A stretch of DNA of 64,000 bases from assembly GCA_028279755.1 (NCBI GenBank), contig JANQNB010000011.1:68501-132500 (forward strand), given 5' to 3'. The notes under the pieces are model-generated. The model searched no databases. It was not told where the DNA came from and was given only the letters and a program-made list of their open reading frames with translations. Made by a program: the position numbers and the translations under genes. Of the stretch, positions 42,796 through 51,138 are shown piece by piece (the stretch's first letter is position 1; each line of letters starts with the position of its first letter). The stretch is from Candidatus Nanoarchaeia archaeon (GTDB lineage: Archaea; Nanobdellota; Nanobdellia; Woesearchaeales; UBA525).

Positions 42796-43314
42796 ATGGA
42801 CATCGTCCTGGGAACCCTTATCCTGATAGCGCTGACCTTTATCCCAGCCTTGGAGCTCCGTTTCAGCATTCCAGTTGGCATCCTGGCAACAAGCCTGCAT
42901 TTGCCATTCTTCGGCCAGGTGCAGGGTTTCAGCATGCCGTGGTGGTATGTCTTCATCGTTTGCGTGCTGGCGAACATCTTCTTGGCATTCATCTTCTATC
43001 ATTTCCTGCATTTCATTGTCCATGGCTTCCTGGTGAAGCATTGGGGATGGTTTGCGAGATTCTACCAAAAACGTGTAGAGAAAGCGCAGAAAAAGATCCA
43101 TAAGCATGTCGAGCGTTGGGGTTGGCTTGGTCTTGCCTTATTCATTGCAGTTCCCTTGCCGGGAAGCGGCGTCTATACTGGTGGTGTTGCGGGTTACGCA
43201 CTCGGTTTCAGCTTCAAGCGTTTCATGTATGCAAGCATCATCGGCGTCGTCATTGCAGGGATTGTGGTGACATTGGTGACACTTGGTGTCGTGAATGTCA
43301 TAGAATTTTTCTAG
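42796..43314 (+). CDS. Small multidrug export family membrane protein (COG2426-like)
   Basis: This is a 172-residue membrane protein with about five segments. 'LELRFSIPVGI' near the N-terminus matches the E-x-R-x-x-I-P motif, and 'VPLPGSGVYTGGVAGYALGF' the G-rich motif, of the putative small multidrug export family; a transport role is annotated for the family but not well proven. A basic amphipathic loop ('RFYQKRVEKAQKKIHKHVER') lies on the cytoplasmic side. The ATG at 42796 fits the first membrane segment. Confidence 0.8.
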   Translation: MDIVLGTLILIALTFIPALELRFSIPVGILATSLHLPFFGQVQGFSMPWWYVFIVCVLANIFLAFIFYHFLHFIVHGFLVKHWGWFARFYQKRVEKAQKKIHKHVERWGWLGLALFIAVPLPGSGVYTGGVAGYALGFSFKRFMYASIIGVVIAGIVVTLVTLGVVNVIEFF

Positions 43315-43358
43315 GATTCAAGCAAAGGTATTTAAGCAAGTAGGCATCGAAGCGCGCC

Positions 43359-43604
43359 ATGAAACTGACATTGTACCAGTTCGAACAATGCCCGTATTGC
43401 GCAAAGGTTCGAGCCTGGCTCGACGAGCACGGCAAGGAATACGCGAAAGTGAATGTCGCGAACGATCGCGATGATCCGCAGCGGAAAGAGTTGGCAGAAA
43501 AAAGTGGTGTAGCAACTGTACCGGTATTGAAAGTTGAAAACGACGGTACAGAGATCTATATCGGCGAGAGCGCAGACATCATTGCCTGGCTGGAATCCAG
43601 CTAG
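43359..43604 (+). CDS. Glutaredoxin
   Basis: This is an 81-residue thiol oxidoreductase with the redox site 'CPYC' at residues 11-14 and the cis-Pro region 'VATVPVLKV'. It has the standard glutaredoxin length and a glutathione-S-transferase-like ending. It overlaps the convergent EF-Tu domain-2-like gene by four bases. A TATA element (GTATTTAAGC) lies about 30 bases upstream. Confidence 0.93.
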   Translation: MKLTLYQFEQCPYCAKVRAWLDEHGKEYAKVNVANDRDDPQRKELAEKSGVATVPVLKVENDGTEIYIGESADIIAWLESS

Positions 43605-43855
43605 GCTGTCAACTTGTACACGACGTCGTGCTCGCGAACCTTCTCCGGCACCTTGAAGCCGACATCATCCCCAGGCTTGCCTTCCTCGATGTCTTCGCGA
43701 TTGATCTGCATCGAGTCGACAGTGCAGGTGAAATCCGTGGTGTTGCCTTTCACATGGATCTCGTCGCCTTTCTTCAGGCCTGCTTCGAGCTTCACAGCAG
43801 CAACACCGACTTTGGAGAAGTAATGCTCTACCAGACCGATCTTTTCTTCAGCCAT
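43601..43855 (-). CDS. Stand-alone EF-Tu domain-2-like protein
   Basis: This is an 84-residue protein resembling the second beta-barrel of translation GTPases ('GLVEHYFSKVGVAAVKLEAG', 'LKKGDEIHVKG', 'GKPGDDVGFKV'), a form also found at the end of U32 peptidases. No GTPase domain is present. It probably binds RNA or protein; the function is unknown. It is divergent from DUF4395, sharing a 130-bp intergenic region with an AT-rich promoter on each side. Confidence 0.78.
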   Translation of the reverse strand: MAEEKIGLVEHYFSKVGVAAVKLEAGLKKGDEIHVKGNTTDFTCTVDSMQINREDIEEGKPGDDVGFKVPEKVREHDVVYKLTA

Positions 43856-43985
43856 ACAACCACCCCGGAGCGTGTAGAGGCTTCAGGCGTTATATATTTT
43901 ATGGAAATTGATGGTAGTGCAACTATTATGCACAATCATTCACAAGTCCGCTAACGATATATAAAAGTATGATTCTACGGTTGTC

Positions 43986-44528
43986 ATGGCATACGGAATG
44001 GTGATTCCTGGACTGGAAATCGACGGCAAACCCGCAAACTACGGCGTAGTCAACGAACGCGACACCCGCGCAGGCGCAGGTCTGATGCTTGTTATGGGTA
44101 TTGCTGCATTCACCGCAGCGTTTTTCCTCAAATCATACACGCTGTTGATGGTCACTGTGGGATTGTTCACACTTGAATTCATTATCAGGGTTATCAACCC
44201 TCACAAAGCACCGTTCTACGCGCTCGGACGATTGATCGTCAAGCGCCAGAACCCTGAGTATAGTGGTGCGGTGCAGAAACGATTTGCATGGTCGCTTGGT
44301 CTCGCGATGGCGCTCTCAATGATACTCATTGCGATAGTGCTCCAGATACGCGGACCGCTTCCCTTCGCGATCTGCGGGATCTGCCTGTCCTTGCTCTGGC
44401 TGGAATCCGCTTTCGGCATCTGTGTCGGTTGTAAGATGTATTATGGTCTCATGAATCTGGGCCTGATCAAGAAACCAGAAGTAGCACCTGCCTGTCCGGG
44501 CGGTGTGTGTCCTATGAAGAAGCCATAA
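43986..44528 (+). CDS. DUF4395 membrane protein
   Basis: This is a 180-residue protein with four hydrophobic segments; 'VVNERDTRAGAG' at the N-terminus and 'ESAFGICVGCKMYYGLMNLG' near the C-terminus, with the C-x2-C pair, match DUF4395. The C-terminal tail 'CPGGVCPMKKP' carries another Cys pair. The family is sometimes linked to thiol chemistry or quinone-like proteins. TATA (CGATATATAAAAG) lies about 20-25 bases before the ATG. Confidence 0.8.
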   Translation: MAYGMVIPGLEIDGKPANYGVVNERDTRAGAGLMLVMGIAAFTAAFFLKSYTLLMVTVGLFTLEFIIRVINPHKAPFYALGRLIVKRQNPEYSGAVQKRFAWSLGLAMALSMILIAIVLQIRGPLPFAICGICLSLLWLESAFGICVGCKMYYGLMNLGLIKKPEVAPACPGGVCPMKKP

Positions 44529-44560
44529 ACTATTAAAACACATTCACTAGAAATGACTGT

Positions 44561-45232
44561 ATGTGCTTCGCACCGTACATCTCGCTCGCGACTTTCACCA
44601 TTGAGTTTCTCTTGGCATTGTATTTCTTCTTCATGAAGCCGAAGGATCGCTTGCACCAGATCATCGCAGTGATCTCCTTCCTCCTGGGCTACTACCAGCT
44701 CAATGAGTTCCTGATCTGCCTCACAGAACAAGTGGTGTTCACCAAGCTCGCGATGATCACGACAGCGATCCTGCCAGCACTGGCTGTCAGCTTCGCTCTG
44801 ATCATGGCACGAAAGAGATTACGCTATTACTGGCACATCCTGATCTACGCGCCAGCCGTGTTCTTCAGCACGATGTTCGCGCTCCCATTGTATTACAGCG
44901 AATCAGCCATATGCCAGACGATCTTCATCGAGTACCCCACAGCCGGCATTCTTGGCAATCTCTACGGCCTGCACTACATGGTGTACATCGTCGGCGCTGG
45001 CGTCCTGTTCTACTTCTTCTCGCAATTCGCGAAGACAAAGCACGAAAAGGTGCTCCTGAACCTGGGCATGCTCAGCATGCTCGTCTTCACCGCGCCAACG
45101 TTCGTCTTCCTCATCTTCCTGCCGCAGTTCTATCCCCAATTCCCCAGCGTGCTCTGCGAATTCGCACTGCTCTTGGCGATCGAACTGATCATCCTCCTCT
45201 GGTACAAGAACAGGCACGGAATCAAATATTGA
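44561..45232 (+). CDS. Integral membrane protein, unknown
   Basis: This is a 223-residue protein with about seven hydrophobic segments ('LATFTIEFLLALYFFFM', 'ILIYAPAVFFSTMFALPLYY', 'LLAIELIILLWYK'). It resembles the seven-helix sensor modules found in bacterial and archaeal receptors in outline only. No clear motif is visible. It starts 32 bases after DUF4395, so the two may share a transcript. Confidence 0.6.
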   Translation: MCFAPYISLATFTIEFLLALYFFFMKPKDRLHQIIAVISFLLGYYQLNEFLICLTEQVVFTKLAMITTAILPALAVSFALIMARKRLRYYWHILIYAPAVFFSTMFALPLYYSESAICQTIFIEYPTAGILGNLYGLHYMVYIVGAGVLFYFFSQFAKTKHEKVLLNLGMLSMLVFTAPTFVFLIFLPQFYPQFPSVLCEFALLLAIELIILLWYKNRHGIKY

Positions 45233-45280
45233 CCTTCTGGAACAAAAGCATATAAAAACCATTATACACTCGCCGCAGGT

Positions 45281-46720
45281 ATGGGATATGGCTTCATGTG
45301 GCGCAGCACAAACCCGCTCGCGATGCAAGAGAACAACTTCCAAGGCCCATTGTCCTTTCCAGAGCTTGAATGGAACTATCTGACTGACGCCATCAAGTAC
45401 ATCAAGGACCTGGAAACAAGCCTTTATTACTCTGACGAAGATCTTGAACAACAACGCAAATTAGGGAAAAAGTTTCTGGATCACGAATACACCGAATCCT
45501 TTGTCAAAGAGCTGCTTGCAGAAGTCAAGAAGAACTGGAAATTCTTCGCATCGCTGCGCGATCAGGATTTCGCAGCAATGGATAACAAGACGCTCTATTC
45601 TTGGATCAAGAAAGTAGATCTCGCGTGGCAGAGAATCTACACCTATCATCGAGGAAGCCAGGAAGCCTGGCTGAATGCGATGTACAACGAGCTCCTCACA
45701 GCGCTTAAGCAACATGTCGACGAGGACGAAGCACAATCCATTATCGCGACGCTCAGCACTCCAGCAGAGCTTGATGAGATGAAGAAAGAAGAGTTAGATA
45801 TGATTAAGTTATGTCTGGCAAATGCTGAACTATCTGACGAACTAGGAGAACAACACAACAAGAATTATCCCTGGCTGTTCGTCAATCACTTTACTCGGGA
45901 AGATATCAGAGCCACAATACAGAAACGCTTCAATGAGTTCAAGAAAAAAGGGGATGCCTGGCTCAGCGAACGACAGGCAGAAATCAAGAACCACCTCACA
46001 CAACTGAAAAAGGATCAGGAAGCGATATATGAAAGATTCCACGACGAGAAAATAGAGTTTTACGGAACAACGCTCGCCACCTTCGCCCTGAACCGCATTC
46101 TGGAAAAAACAGTGTGGTGCGGGCAAGATTATTGTGCGGTTGACCTCTTTGTCGAAGTGGCTCGGCGAAGTGATGTCGACGTGCACACTCTCACAACCTA
46201 TTATCGGGAAGTCGAGATGGGTGAGTTGCTCCTTGATAACAAGAAGCTTAGCGTCGACGAAATAGAACAACGAAAGCGTGTTCAAGTATTGTGGTTAACG
46301 GATGGTGAAGTCCGTTATTACAGTGGAGAAGAGGCTGAAGAAGTGGCAAAGAAACAACTTGGTTCTCTCCTGACTCCTGAAGACGCAGAATTCACCGGAC
46401 TCATAGCCAACCCTGGCAAAGCGACTGGCACGGCACGCATTCTGTTGATCAACGATCTTGAGAATGAAGCAAAAGTCCGCAAAGAATTCAAGAAAGGGGA
46501 CGTTCTCGTCTTGGGCATGGTACAGCTCGGCATGACAGACATTGTCAGCAAAGCCGGCGCACTGGTGACAGACGAGAGCGGCATCATCAGCCACGCAGCA
46601 GTGCTCGCCCGCGAATTCGGCATTCCCTGCATCGTCGGAACAGGAATAGGCACGCGTGTTCTCAAAGACGGCGACACAGTGCTCGTGGATGCACGCAAAG
46701 GCAAGGTCAAGAAGCTCTAG
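45281..46720 (+). CDS. PEP-utiliser mobile-domain protein (4 of 4)
   Basis: This is a 479-residue protein. The C-terminal part repeats the swivelling phosphohistidine domain: 'FTGLIANPGKATGTARILL', 'KKGDVLVLGMVQLGMTDI', the His motif 'DESGIISHAAVLAREFGIP' and 'GDTVLVDARKGKVKKL'. The N-terminal 370 residues are helical and similar in outline to the gene at 32075. No ATP-grasp domain is present. It is leaderless: TATA (GCATATAAAAAC) lies 25-30 bases before the ATG. It overlaps the convergent HAD gene by four bases. Confidence 0.82.
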   Translation: MGYGFMWRSTNPLAMQENNFQGPLSFPELEWNYLTDAIKYIKDLETSLYYSDEDLEQQRKLGKKFLDHEYTESFVKELLAEVKKNWKFFASLRDQDFAAMDNKTLYSWIKKVDLAWQRIYTYHRGSQEAWLNAMYNELLTALKQHVDEDEAQSIIATLSTPAELDEMKKEELDMIKLCLANAELSDELGEQHNKNYPWLFVNHFTREDIRATIQKRFNEFKKKGDAWLSERQAEIKNHLTQLKKDQEAIYERFHDEKIEFYGTTLATFALNRILEKTVWCGQDYCAVDLFVEVARRSDVDVHTLTTYYREVEMGELLLDNKKLSVDEIEQRKRVQVLWLTDGEVRYYSGEEAEEVAKKQLGSLLTPEDAEFTGLIANPGKATGTARILLINDLENEAKVRKEFKKGDVLVLGMVQLGMTDIVSKAGALVTDESGIISHAAVLAREFGIPCIVGTGIGTRVLKDGDTVLVDARKGKVKKL

Positions 46721-47427
46721 CGTCCTTGCATCATCGCGCCGTACATGCTCAGCATGTTCGGGAAAGCGATTGTCGATTGCTCACGAATAGCGCGATCAGG
46801 CCTTGTTCCGTAAAGATAGACGAAATCAGTTGCAATGCCTCTCTTCCTGACTGCTGCAGCGAACTTCGCATCAGTCATCGTATCGCCAAACATCACAGCG
46901 CGCCGAATCCGACGCTCAGGTTGCAGATCCGCGATAAGACGATCATACGCTTCGGGATTCGGTTTCACCGGGCGGCCATCATCATTGACAATCACATCAA
47001 ACATCGCTCGATTGATTCCATGTATCTGCAAGGCACCGAGAGCGCATGCAAGAATCCTGGGTGCCATGCCTGTGACTGCTGCGATGTGTTTGCCTTGTTC
47101 GGAAAGATGCTCCAGAACGTGCTTCGAGCCCCAATAGACCTTCACTGGCAGTCGTTTCTCTGCTTCGAGAAATTGTTCCTCGTATTTGCGAATGGCCTCT
47201 TCATAGGGCATGATACCGCTGAGATGCTGTTCCCAGGCAGTTCTGACTGCGTTCGAGTGGATCGCTCGCTTGATGACTTCTTTGTGAGGCAGACCGTTCA
47301 GCAGCGGATCATCTTCGACAAAATGCTCAATAGCAATGTTATGCGTCGGCATGGATTCGAGCACTGTACCATCTAGATCAAACATGGCGAGATCTGCACT
47401 GCGTACTAAGGTCGCAATATTTGTCAT
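46717..47427 (-). CDS. HAD-superfamily phosphatase
   Basis: This is a 236-residue protein with motif I 'MFDLDGTVLES', a helical cap, motif II near 'AAVTGMAPRI', the conserved Lys in 'RPVKPNPEAYDRLI' and motif IV 'VMFGDTMTDAKFAAAVRKRG'. It is of the same subclass as the gene at 16549, but only weakly similar to it. The substrate is unknown. Its 3' end overlaps the PEP-domain gene by four bases. Confidence 0.88.
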   Translation of the reverse strand: MTNIATLVRSADLAMFDLDGTVLESMPTHNIAIEHFVEDDPLLNGLPHKEVIKRAIHSNAVRTAWEQHLSGIMPYEEAIRKYEEQFLEAEKRLPVKVYWGSKHVLEHLSEQGKHIAAVTGMAPRILACALGALQIHGINRAMFDVIVNDDGRPVKPNPEAYDRLIADLQPERRIRRAVMFGDTMTDAKFAAAVRKRGIATDFVYLYGTRPDRAIREQSTIAFPNMLSMYGAMMQGR

Positions 47428-47495
47428 ACTGTGAAGAAAGGCAGGTCATTTATAAATATTTATAATTTTACTACTATATAATAACTAATAAAATA

Positions 47496-48887
47496 TCAAG
47501 GCAGGGCATTAATCTCTTCTTCGATTGCCTGCGCCACTGCAAGCTCGTGGTCTAATTCCATGGCCGTCGCGTCGAGGATCTCGCCCAGGTAGTTGTTGTA
47601 ATCGCACCAGAAGGCGATATATTGATCAACAGGCGGCTTGGCGTCCGCAGGAGCGCTATTCAGCTTGCTCATGGTGTCGACGAGCTTATCTGTCCAGTCG
47701 CCGAAATACCCTGCTGCATCGGTGCCGAACTGCTTGGTGAACTCATAGCTCGGCTTGGTCACCGTGGTGAACTTTCCACCAGAGTACTTAATGGAGGTTG
47801 TCGAGGAGACAATGCTTGAGCCGCTCTTGAGATAGCCCGCACCTGCAGAGGCAATAGAGCCTAACTTGACTGCATTCTCGATGATGAACTTGTTGGTCAC
47901 GTCAGCCAAGGCGTTCAAGCATTTCTTGTTGGCATCAAGCTTGAGCGTGTTCACTTCTTGCCTGTACGCGTTGATGTTCTTCACGTTCTGCGAGATCTCG
48001 TCCTGGAGCGCCTCAAGCTCCGCCTTGGTCGCGTCAATCGCTGCCTGGTTCCTGACACATTCTCCTGCAGCGCAGGTCATAGGAAACTCAGTCCCGGCAA
48101 AATTCTCTATCTCCTCTCGACAATCATAATCAAAGGTCTTTTCGCATACGCCTTCGCGCGGATTGCAGCCCATCGCCCATTTGATCTCTCCTTCACAGAT
48201 GCTGTCGCATTCGCTGTCATACTGGCATTTGCCAGGTTCAGGAGTCAGCGATTCAACATTTTCCAAGCATTCTTCCCGCACCTTCTTCTTCTCGATCTCT
48301 TCGCAGAGCGTCTGATCCTGGTTCATCACCGCCAATTCTGAACGGCATTCATCGCGATACTTCTTCTCATTCAGATCTTCGCATAATTCACGATTATTAT
48401 CCTGTACCGCAAAGTGCAAGTAGCATTCATCGCTCTCATCATCCTTCTCAGGGATCAGAGCGCAGGCATCGAAATCGCCTGTGTCTTCGGCATACTCTTT
48501 GTAGCATTCATTGGCTCTGCCGCCATCCAGATTCTCACAGAGAGAGGGATCGGCCTTATTGACCGCAATATCAGTATAGCAATCGCCTTTGTCATTCTTG
48601 TCATCTATTTCGTTACAGAGGGTTTCGTCATTGAGATCGACAGCGACATCTTCATAGCAAGAGTCACGGTAATAGCCAGTTGCTGCTGCACATGCATCTG
48701 GATCGTCTTGGCGCATCCCGACATATTCATAGCATTCCTCAATCCGGTTCTTGTTCTCGCTCGTGTCAAGCGATGCACAATCAGTGTAAGTGCCATCGCT
48801 GGCTATTGCCAGGATCTCCTCATCGTCCATGAAGAACCCGCAAGCTGTCAATAGCAAAGCAACAATAAGCAATGTAAGTACCTTCAC
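47496..48887 (-). CDS. Lipoprotein with seven Cys-pair repeats
   Basis: This is a 463-residue protein with a lipobox 'ALLLTAC' at residue 16. Residues about 37-210 contain seven units of about 25 residues, each with two Cys, as in 'CEDLNEKKYRDECRSELAV' and 'CNEIDDKNDKGDCYTDIAV'; the Cys pairs likely form disulfides. A further Cys-rich region, a coiled coil (about 270-305) and a helical C-terminus follow. The same repeat occurs in the lipoprotein at 50414. The function is unknown; an exposed scaffold is likely. Confidence 0.8.
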   Translation of the reverse strand: MKVLTLLIVALLLTACGFFMDDEEILAIASDGTYTDCASLDTSENKNRIEECYEYVGMRQDDPDACAAATGYYRDSCYEDVAVDLNDETLCNEIDDKNDKGDCYTDIAVNKADPSLCENLDGGRANECYKEYAEDTGDFDACALIPEKDDESDECYLHFAVQDNNRELCEDLNEKKYRDECRSELAVMNQDQTLCEEIEKKKVREECLENVESLTPEPGKCQYDSECDSICEGEIKWAMGCNPREGVCEKTFDYDCREEIENFAGTEFPMTCAAGECVRNQAAIDATKAELEALQDEISQNVKNINAYRQEVNTLKLDANKKCLNALADVTNKFIIENAVKLGSIASAGAGYLKSGSSIVSSTTSIKYSGGKFTTVTKPSYEFTKQFGTDAAGYFGDWTDKLVDTMSKLNSAPADAKPPVDQYIAFWCDYNNYLGEILDATAMELDHELAVAQAIEEEINALP

Positions 48888-49001
48888 TCATATCCCCCTT
48901 GGAAAGAGAGCATTTCTGGCATTATATAAAAATTGCGGAAAAGTTCATAGCACTGGCCAAAAGGCCGAAAAATATTAATCCTAACCGCCCTTTCTCGTCT
49001 C

Positions 49002-49514
49002 ATGGCGAAGAAGAAGGGTTTATGGTCAAGAGTGCAAGATTGGAGTAAAAAATGGAACAAAACACTCTCTATAGCCACATCATTCATTTTCGTATTATTA
49101 GGTATTCTAGCCTATCTTGACAATCAAGAAGCTAACAAAATGTCGGGCTTAGCAGTCTTGGAAGTTCAGAACGCAAATGAAGAGAAGCAACGCACAAATG
49201 ACTTGAGAGAAAAAGAATTGGAACAAGAAGAATGTGAACAAGTTTACAGCACACTGAAGATTAACCCAGAAATTGATCCTGTGACGCGATTGAATGTGTC
49301 AAATATTTCTCTTTATAACTGTACTAAAGCCAAGAAAGTACTATCAGGTGCTGTCGCTGATGAAATGGAGAGTCTACAGAAAGAGAATCTACTAACCGGC
49401 GACGTGACTGGTGCAGCTGTTGGCGGCGGTGCAATGGGCAGCCTCCTCTGGCTGTGGATCTTGCTCGGCCTGGTTGTCCTGATCGGCGGCGTCTGGTACT
49501 GGCTCAAGAAGTAA
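49002..49514 (+). CDS. Two-span membrane protein with coiled coil
   Basis: This is a 170-residue protein with a basic N-terminus, a membrane segment 'LSIATSFIFVLLGILAYL', a polar coiled part ('VQNANEEKQRTNDLREKELEQ') with two Cys, and a second C-terminal segment 'LWLWILLGLVVLIGGVWYWL'. I recognise no family. It is divergent from the Cys-repeat lipoprotein and lies just before tRNA-Gln(TTG). The region around it is AT-rich. Confidence 0.6.
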   Translation: MAKKKGLWSRVQDWSKKWNKTLSIATSFIFVLLGILAYLDNQEANKMSGLAVLEVQNANEEKQRTNDLREKELEQEECEQVYSTLKINPEIDPVTRLNVSNISLYNCTKAKKVLSGAVADEMESLQKENLLTGDVTGAAVGGGAMGSLLWLWILLGLVVLIGGVWYWLKK

Positions 49515-49523
49515 GAAAAAGAA

Positions 49524-49627
49524 TAGCCCCGCCCGGATTTGAACCGAGGTCGCCAGCTCCAAAGGCTGGAATGAGATGCCTTCACAACCATTCTGTGCTG
49601 CAAAATTGGCCGCTACACCACGGGGCT
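49524..49627 (-). tRNA. tRNA-Gln(TTG) with D-arm intron
   Basis: The acceptor is AGCCCCG/CGGGGCT, the anticodon arm CCAGC-CTTTGGA-GCTGG (anticodon TTG), the T-arm CTCGG-TTCAAAT-CCGGG and the discriminator A. The D-arm matches tRNA-Gln(CTG) only after about 31 bases (49574-49604) are removed between GGCCAAT and CAT, giving GTG-TAGCGGCCAAT-CAT. The anticodon arm itself is uninterrupted. Confidence 0.85.
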
Positions 49628-50257
49628 ATAAAAGCGATGATATCGGCGTTTGTGCTTTGGGTTGCTGAACCCAATTTCTTTATAAAACTTCTGGATGTGA
49701 GCTTTTCGGGAGATATAGACCTTGTTGTGAGTAATGCGAGATGCATAGAACCCTAAGCTTAATAGAGATTCACGGAAATCTACGAGGAGTTTTTTGTTGA
49801 AGTTCTTGAAGCAAATCTGAACCCACTTATCCATTCGATAGATCGAGCCATCAGTGTCTATGAGGCCTCGTACACATGCTCTCAAATACGTCTCATTCTC
49901 ACGGATCCAGCAAGGTATGGTGCATTGGCTCTTTGTTTTGGAACCGGGTCTCAATCCATGCTTTTTAAAGAACTCAACGTACATCTTACCGCAGAGAATC
50001 ACAAACATTTCTTTTCTATCCTTATGAAGATACTTCTTTGGCTCGTCCAGAAACAATTCTCGACATAAAGGTATGATGTAATTTTCGTAATAGTCTGATT
50101 CTTCCGAGTGACCGGTGATCCGCACCGCGTAATAAGCGACTCCTTTTCCAGCTTTCACGAATTCTATAAGGTTGCCATCCCCGAGAATTATGCCGATCAG
50201 TTCCGCGAGCTTTGCTGAATGTTGTGGGAACCGTATGCGCTTTACTCTGGACTTCAT
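49613..50257 (-). CDS. LAGLIDADG homing endonuclease
   Basis: This 214-residue protein has two LAGLIDADG-type motifs, 'LAELIGIILGDGNL' near the N-terminus and 'LRACVRGLIDTDGSI' near residue 130, each with the catalytic Asp. Such enzymes cut long DNA sites and spread themselves or introns. The start is the ATG at 50257, about 28 bases after TATA (CTTTTAAC); the track start is earlier. The last five codons overlap the 5' end of tRNA-Gln(TTG) on the same strand, so the endonuclease and tRNA probably share a transcript. Short direct repeats flank it. Confidence 0.88.
   Translation of the reverse strand: MKSRVKRIRFPQHSAKLAELIGIILGDGNLIEFVKAGKGVAYYAVRITGHSEESDYYENYIIPLCRELFLDEPKKYLHKDRKEMFVILCGKMYVEFFKKHGLRPGSKTKSQCTIPCWIRENETYLRACVRGLIDTDGSIYRMDKWVQICFKNFNKKLLVDFRESLLSLGFYASRITHNKVYISRKAHIQKFYKEIGFSNPKHKRRYHRFYSPVV
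49614..49631. repeat. Direct repeat copy A (tRNA-Gln 5' end)
   Basis: TACACCACGGGGCTATAA spans the first 14 bases of tRNA-Gln(TTG) and four bases upstream. An identical 18-mer lies at 50351-50368, on the other side of the homing endonuclease gene, 737 bases away. The pair bounds the gene like a target duplication or attachment sites. Confidence 0.8.
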
Positions 50258-50350
50258 AATGCTATGTGGAAGTCCGGAGTTAAAAGCGCTACGGGTACCT
50301 GACCAGTGCAAAGCGAAAAATGAACGAGAAAAGCGGAAAAACGACTAAAA

Positions 50351-50368
50351 TACACCACGGGGCTATAA
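50351..50368. repeat. Direct repeat copy B beyond the homing endonuclease gene
   Basis: This is identical to the 18-mer at 49614-49631. It is followed by the perfect palindrome CTATAAGCTTATAG (50363-50376), which could be the old tRNA promoter. No tRNA continues from this copy; similarity stops after tRNA base 14. Confidence 0.8.
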
Positions 50369-50413
50369 GCTTATAGGGCTCGAAGACAAGAATTCCTTTA
50401 TAAAGCTATGTGC

Positions 50414-51076
50414 TCAGAGCAGATCCTGGTAGCAGATGCCGCGCGCTTCGAGGTCCTGGATCTGGTCGCAGATGCTGCTGTCATCCAAGCCCGAAGCCAC
50501 GTTAAGCAGACAGAAACCGCGCTGCTTCACATCGCTGACTTCCAGGCAGGTCTCGGCATTCAAGGTGCCAATGCTCAACGACAAGATGCACGCATCGCGT
50601 CCTTCGTTCTCCTCGCTCAGTTCGAGGCAGCCATAAGCATCACGGCTGGCACGGCTCACGCTTTCCAAGCATTCTTCCTTGTAGTCCAAGACCTCTATTT
50701 CCAGACAGTGGGACCACTCGCCAAGTGATGCGGCAAAATGGTTATAGCAATCATCGTGTGCTGCACCAGTCACGAGCTCGCATCCTGCTACGTCGCCACG
50801 TTCGATCAGGATGTCTCTCTTGCAATACTGGATTCCGCGTTCGTCAGCGATCTGCTCGCACACGTCAGGGTCGTCGGTGGCGTTCGCGACGCTGTTCAGG
50901 CACCAGACGCCGAACGATTCCAGCAAGACATGCTCGCACAAGGCAGCATCGCCACGCTCAGTCGCGAGATTCAGGACGCAGAGATCGAAATCGTCTTCTG
51001 TCAGGCCGCGGCATTCAGGCACAGGACTGCACGCAGCGAGGAAGACTAAGCCCAGGATGATCAGTATGGTTCTCAT
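50414..51076 (-). CDS. Lipoprotein made of eight Cys-pair repeats
   Basis: This is a 220-residue protein with a lipobox 'LVFLAAC' at residue 16 and then about eight units of 22-27 residues, each holding two Cys ('CEQIADERGIQYCKRDI', 'CLEIEVLDYKEECLESV', 'CLEVSDVKQRGFCLLNV'). This is the same unit as in the larger lipoprotein at 47496, without the C-terminal region. The start is the ATG at 51076, not the track's 51097. No family is recognised. The stop lies only 38 bases from the direct-repeat copy B. Confidence 0.78.
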   Translation of the reverse strand: MRTILIILGLVFLAACSPVPECRGLTEDDFDLCVLNLATERGDAALCEHVLLESFGVWCLNSVANATDDPDVCEQIADERGIQYCKRDILIERGDVAGCELVTGAAHDDCYNHFAASLGEWSHCLEIEVLDYKEECLESVSRASRDAYGCLELSEENEGRDACILSLSIGTLNAETCLEVSDVKQRGFCLLNVASGLDDSSICDQIQDLEARGICYQDLL

Positions 51077-51138
51077 GGCGTTTTGCACATCATTCATTTT
51101 ATTTAAGGATTATGAAAAAGAAAAAAGGTTGAAAGGGT

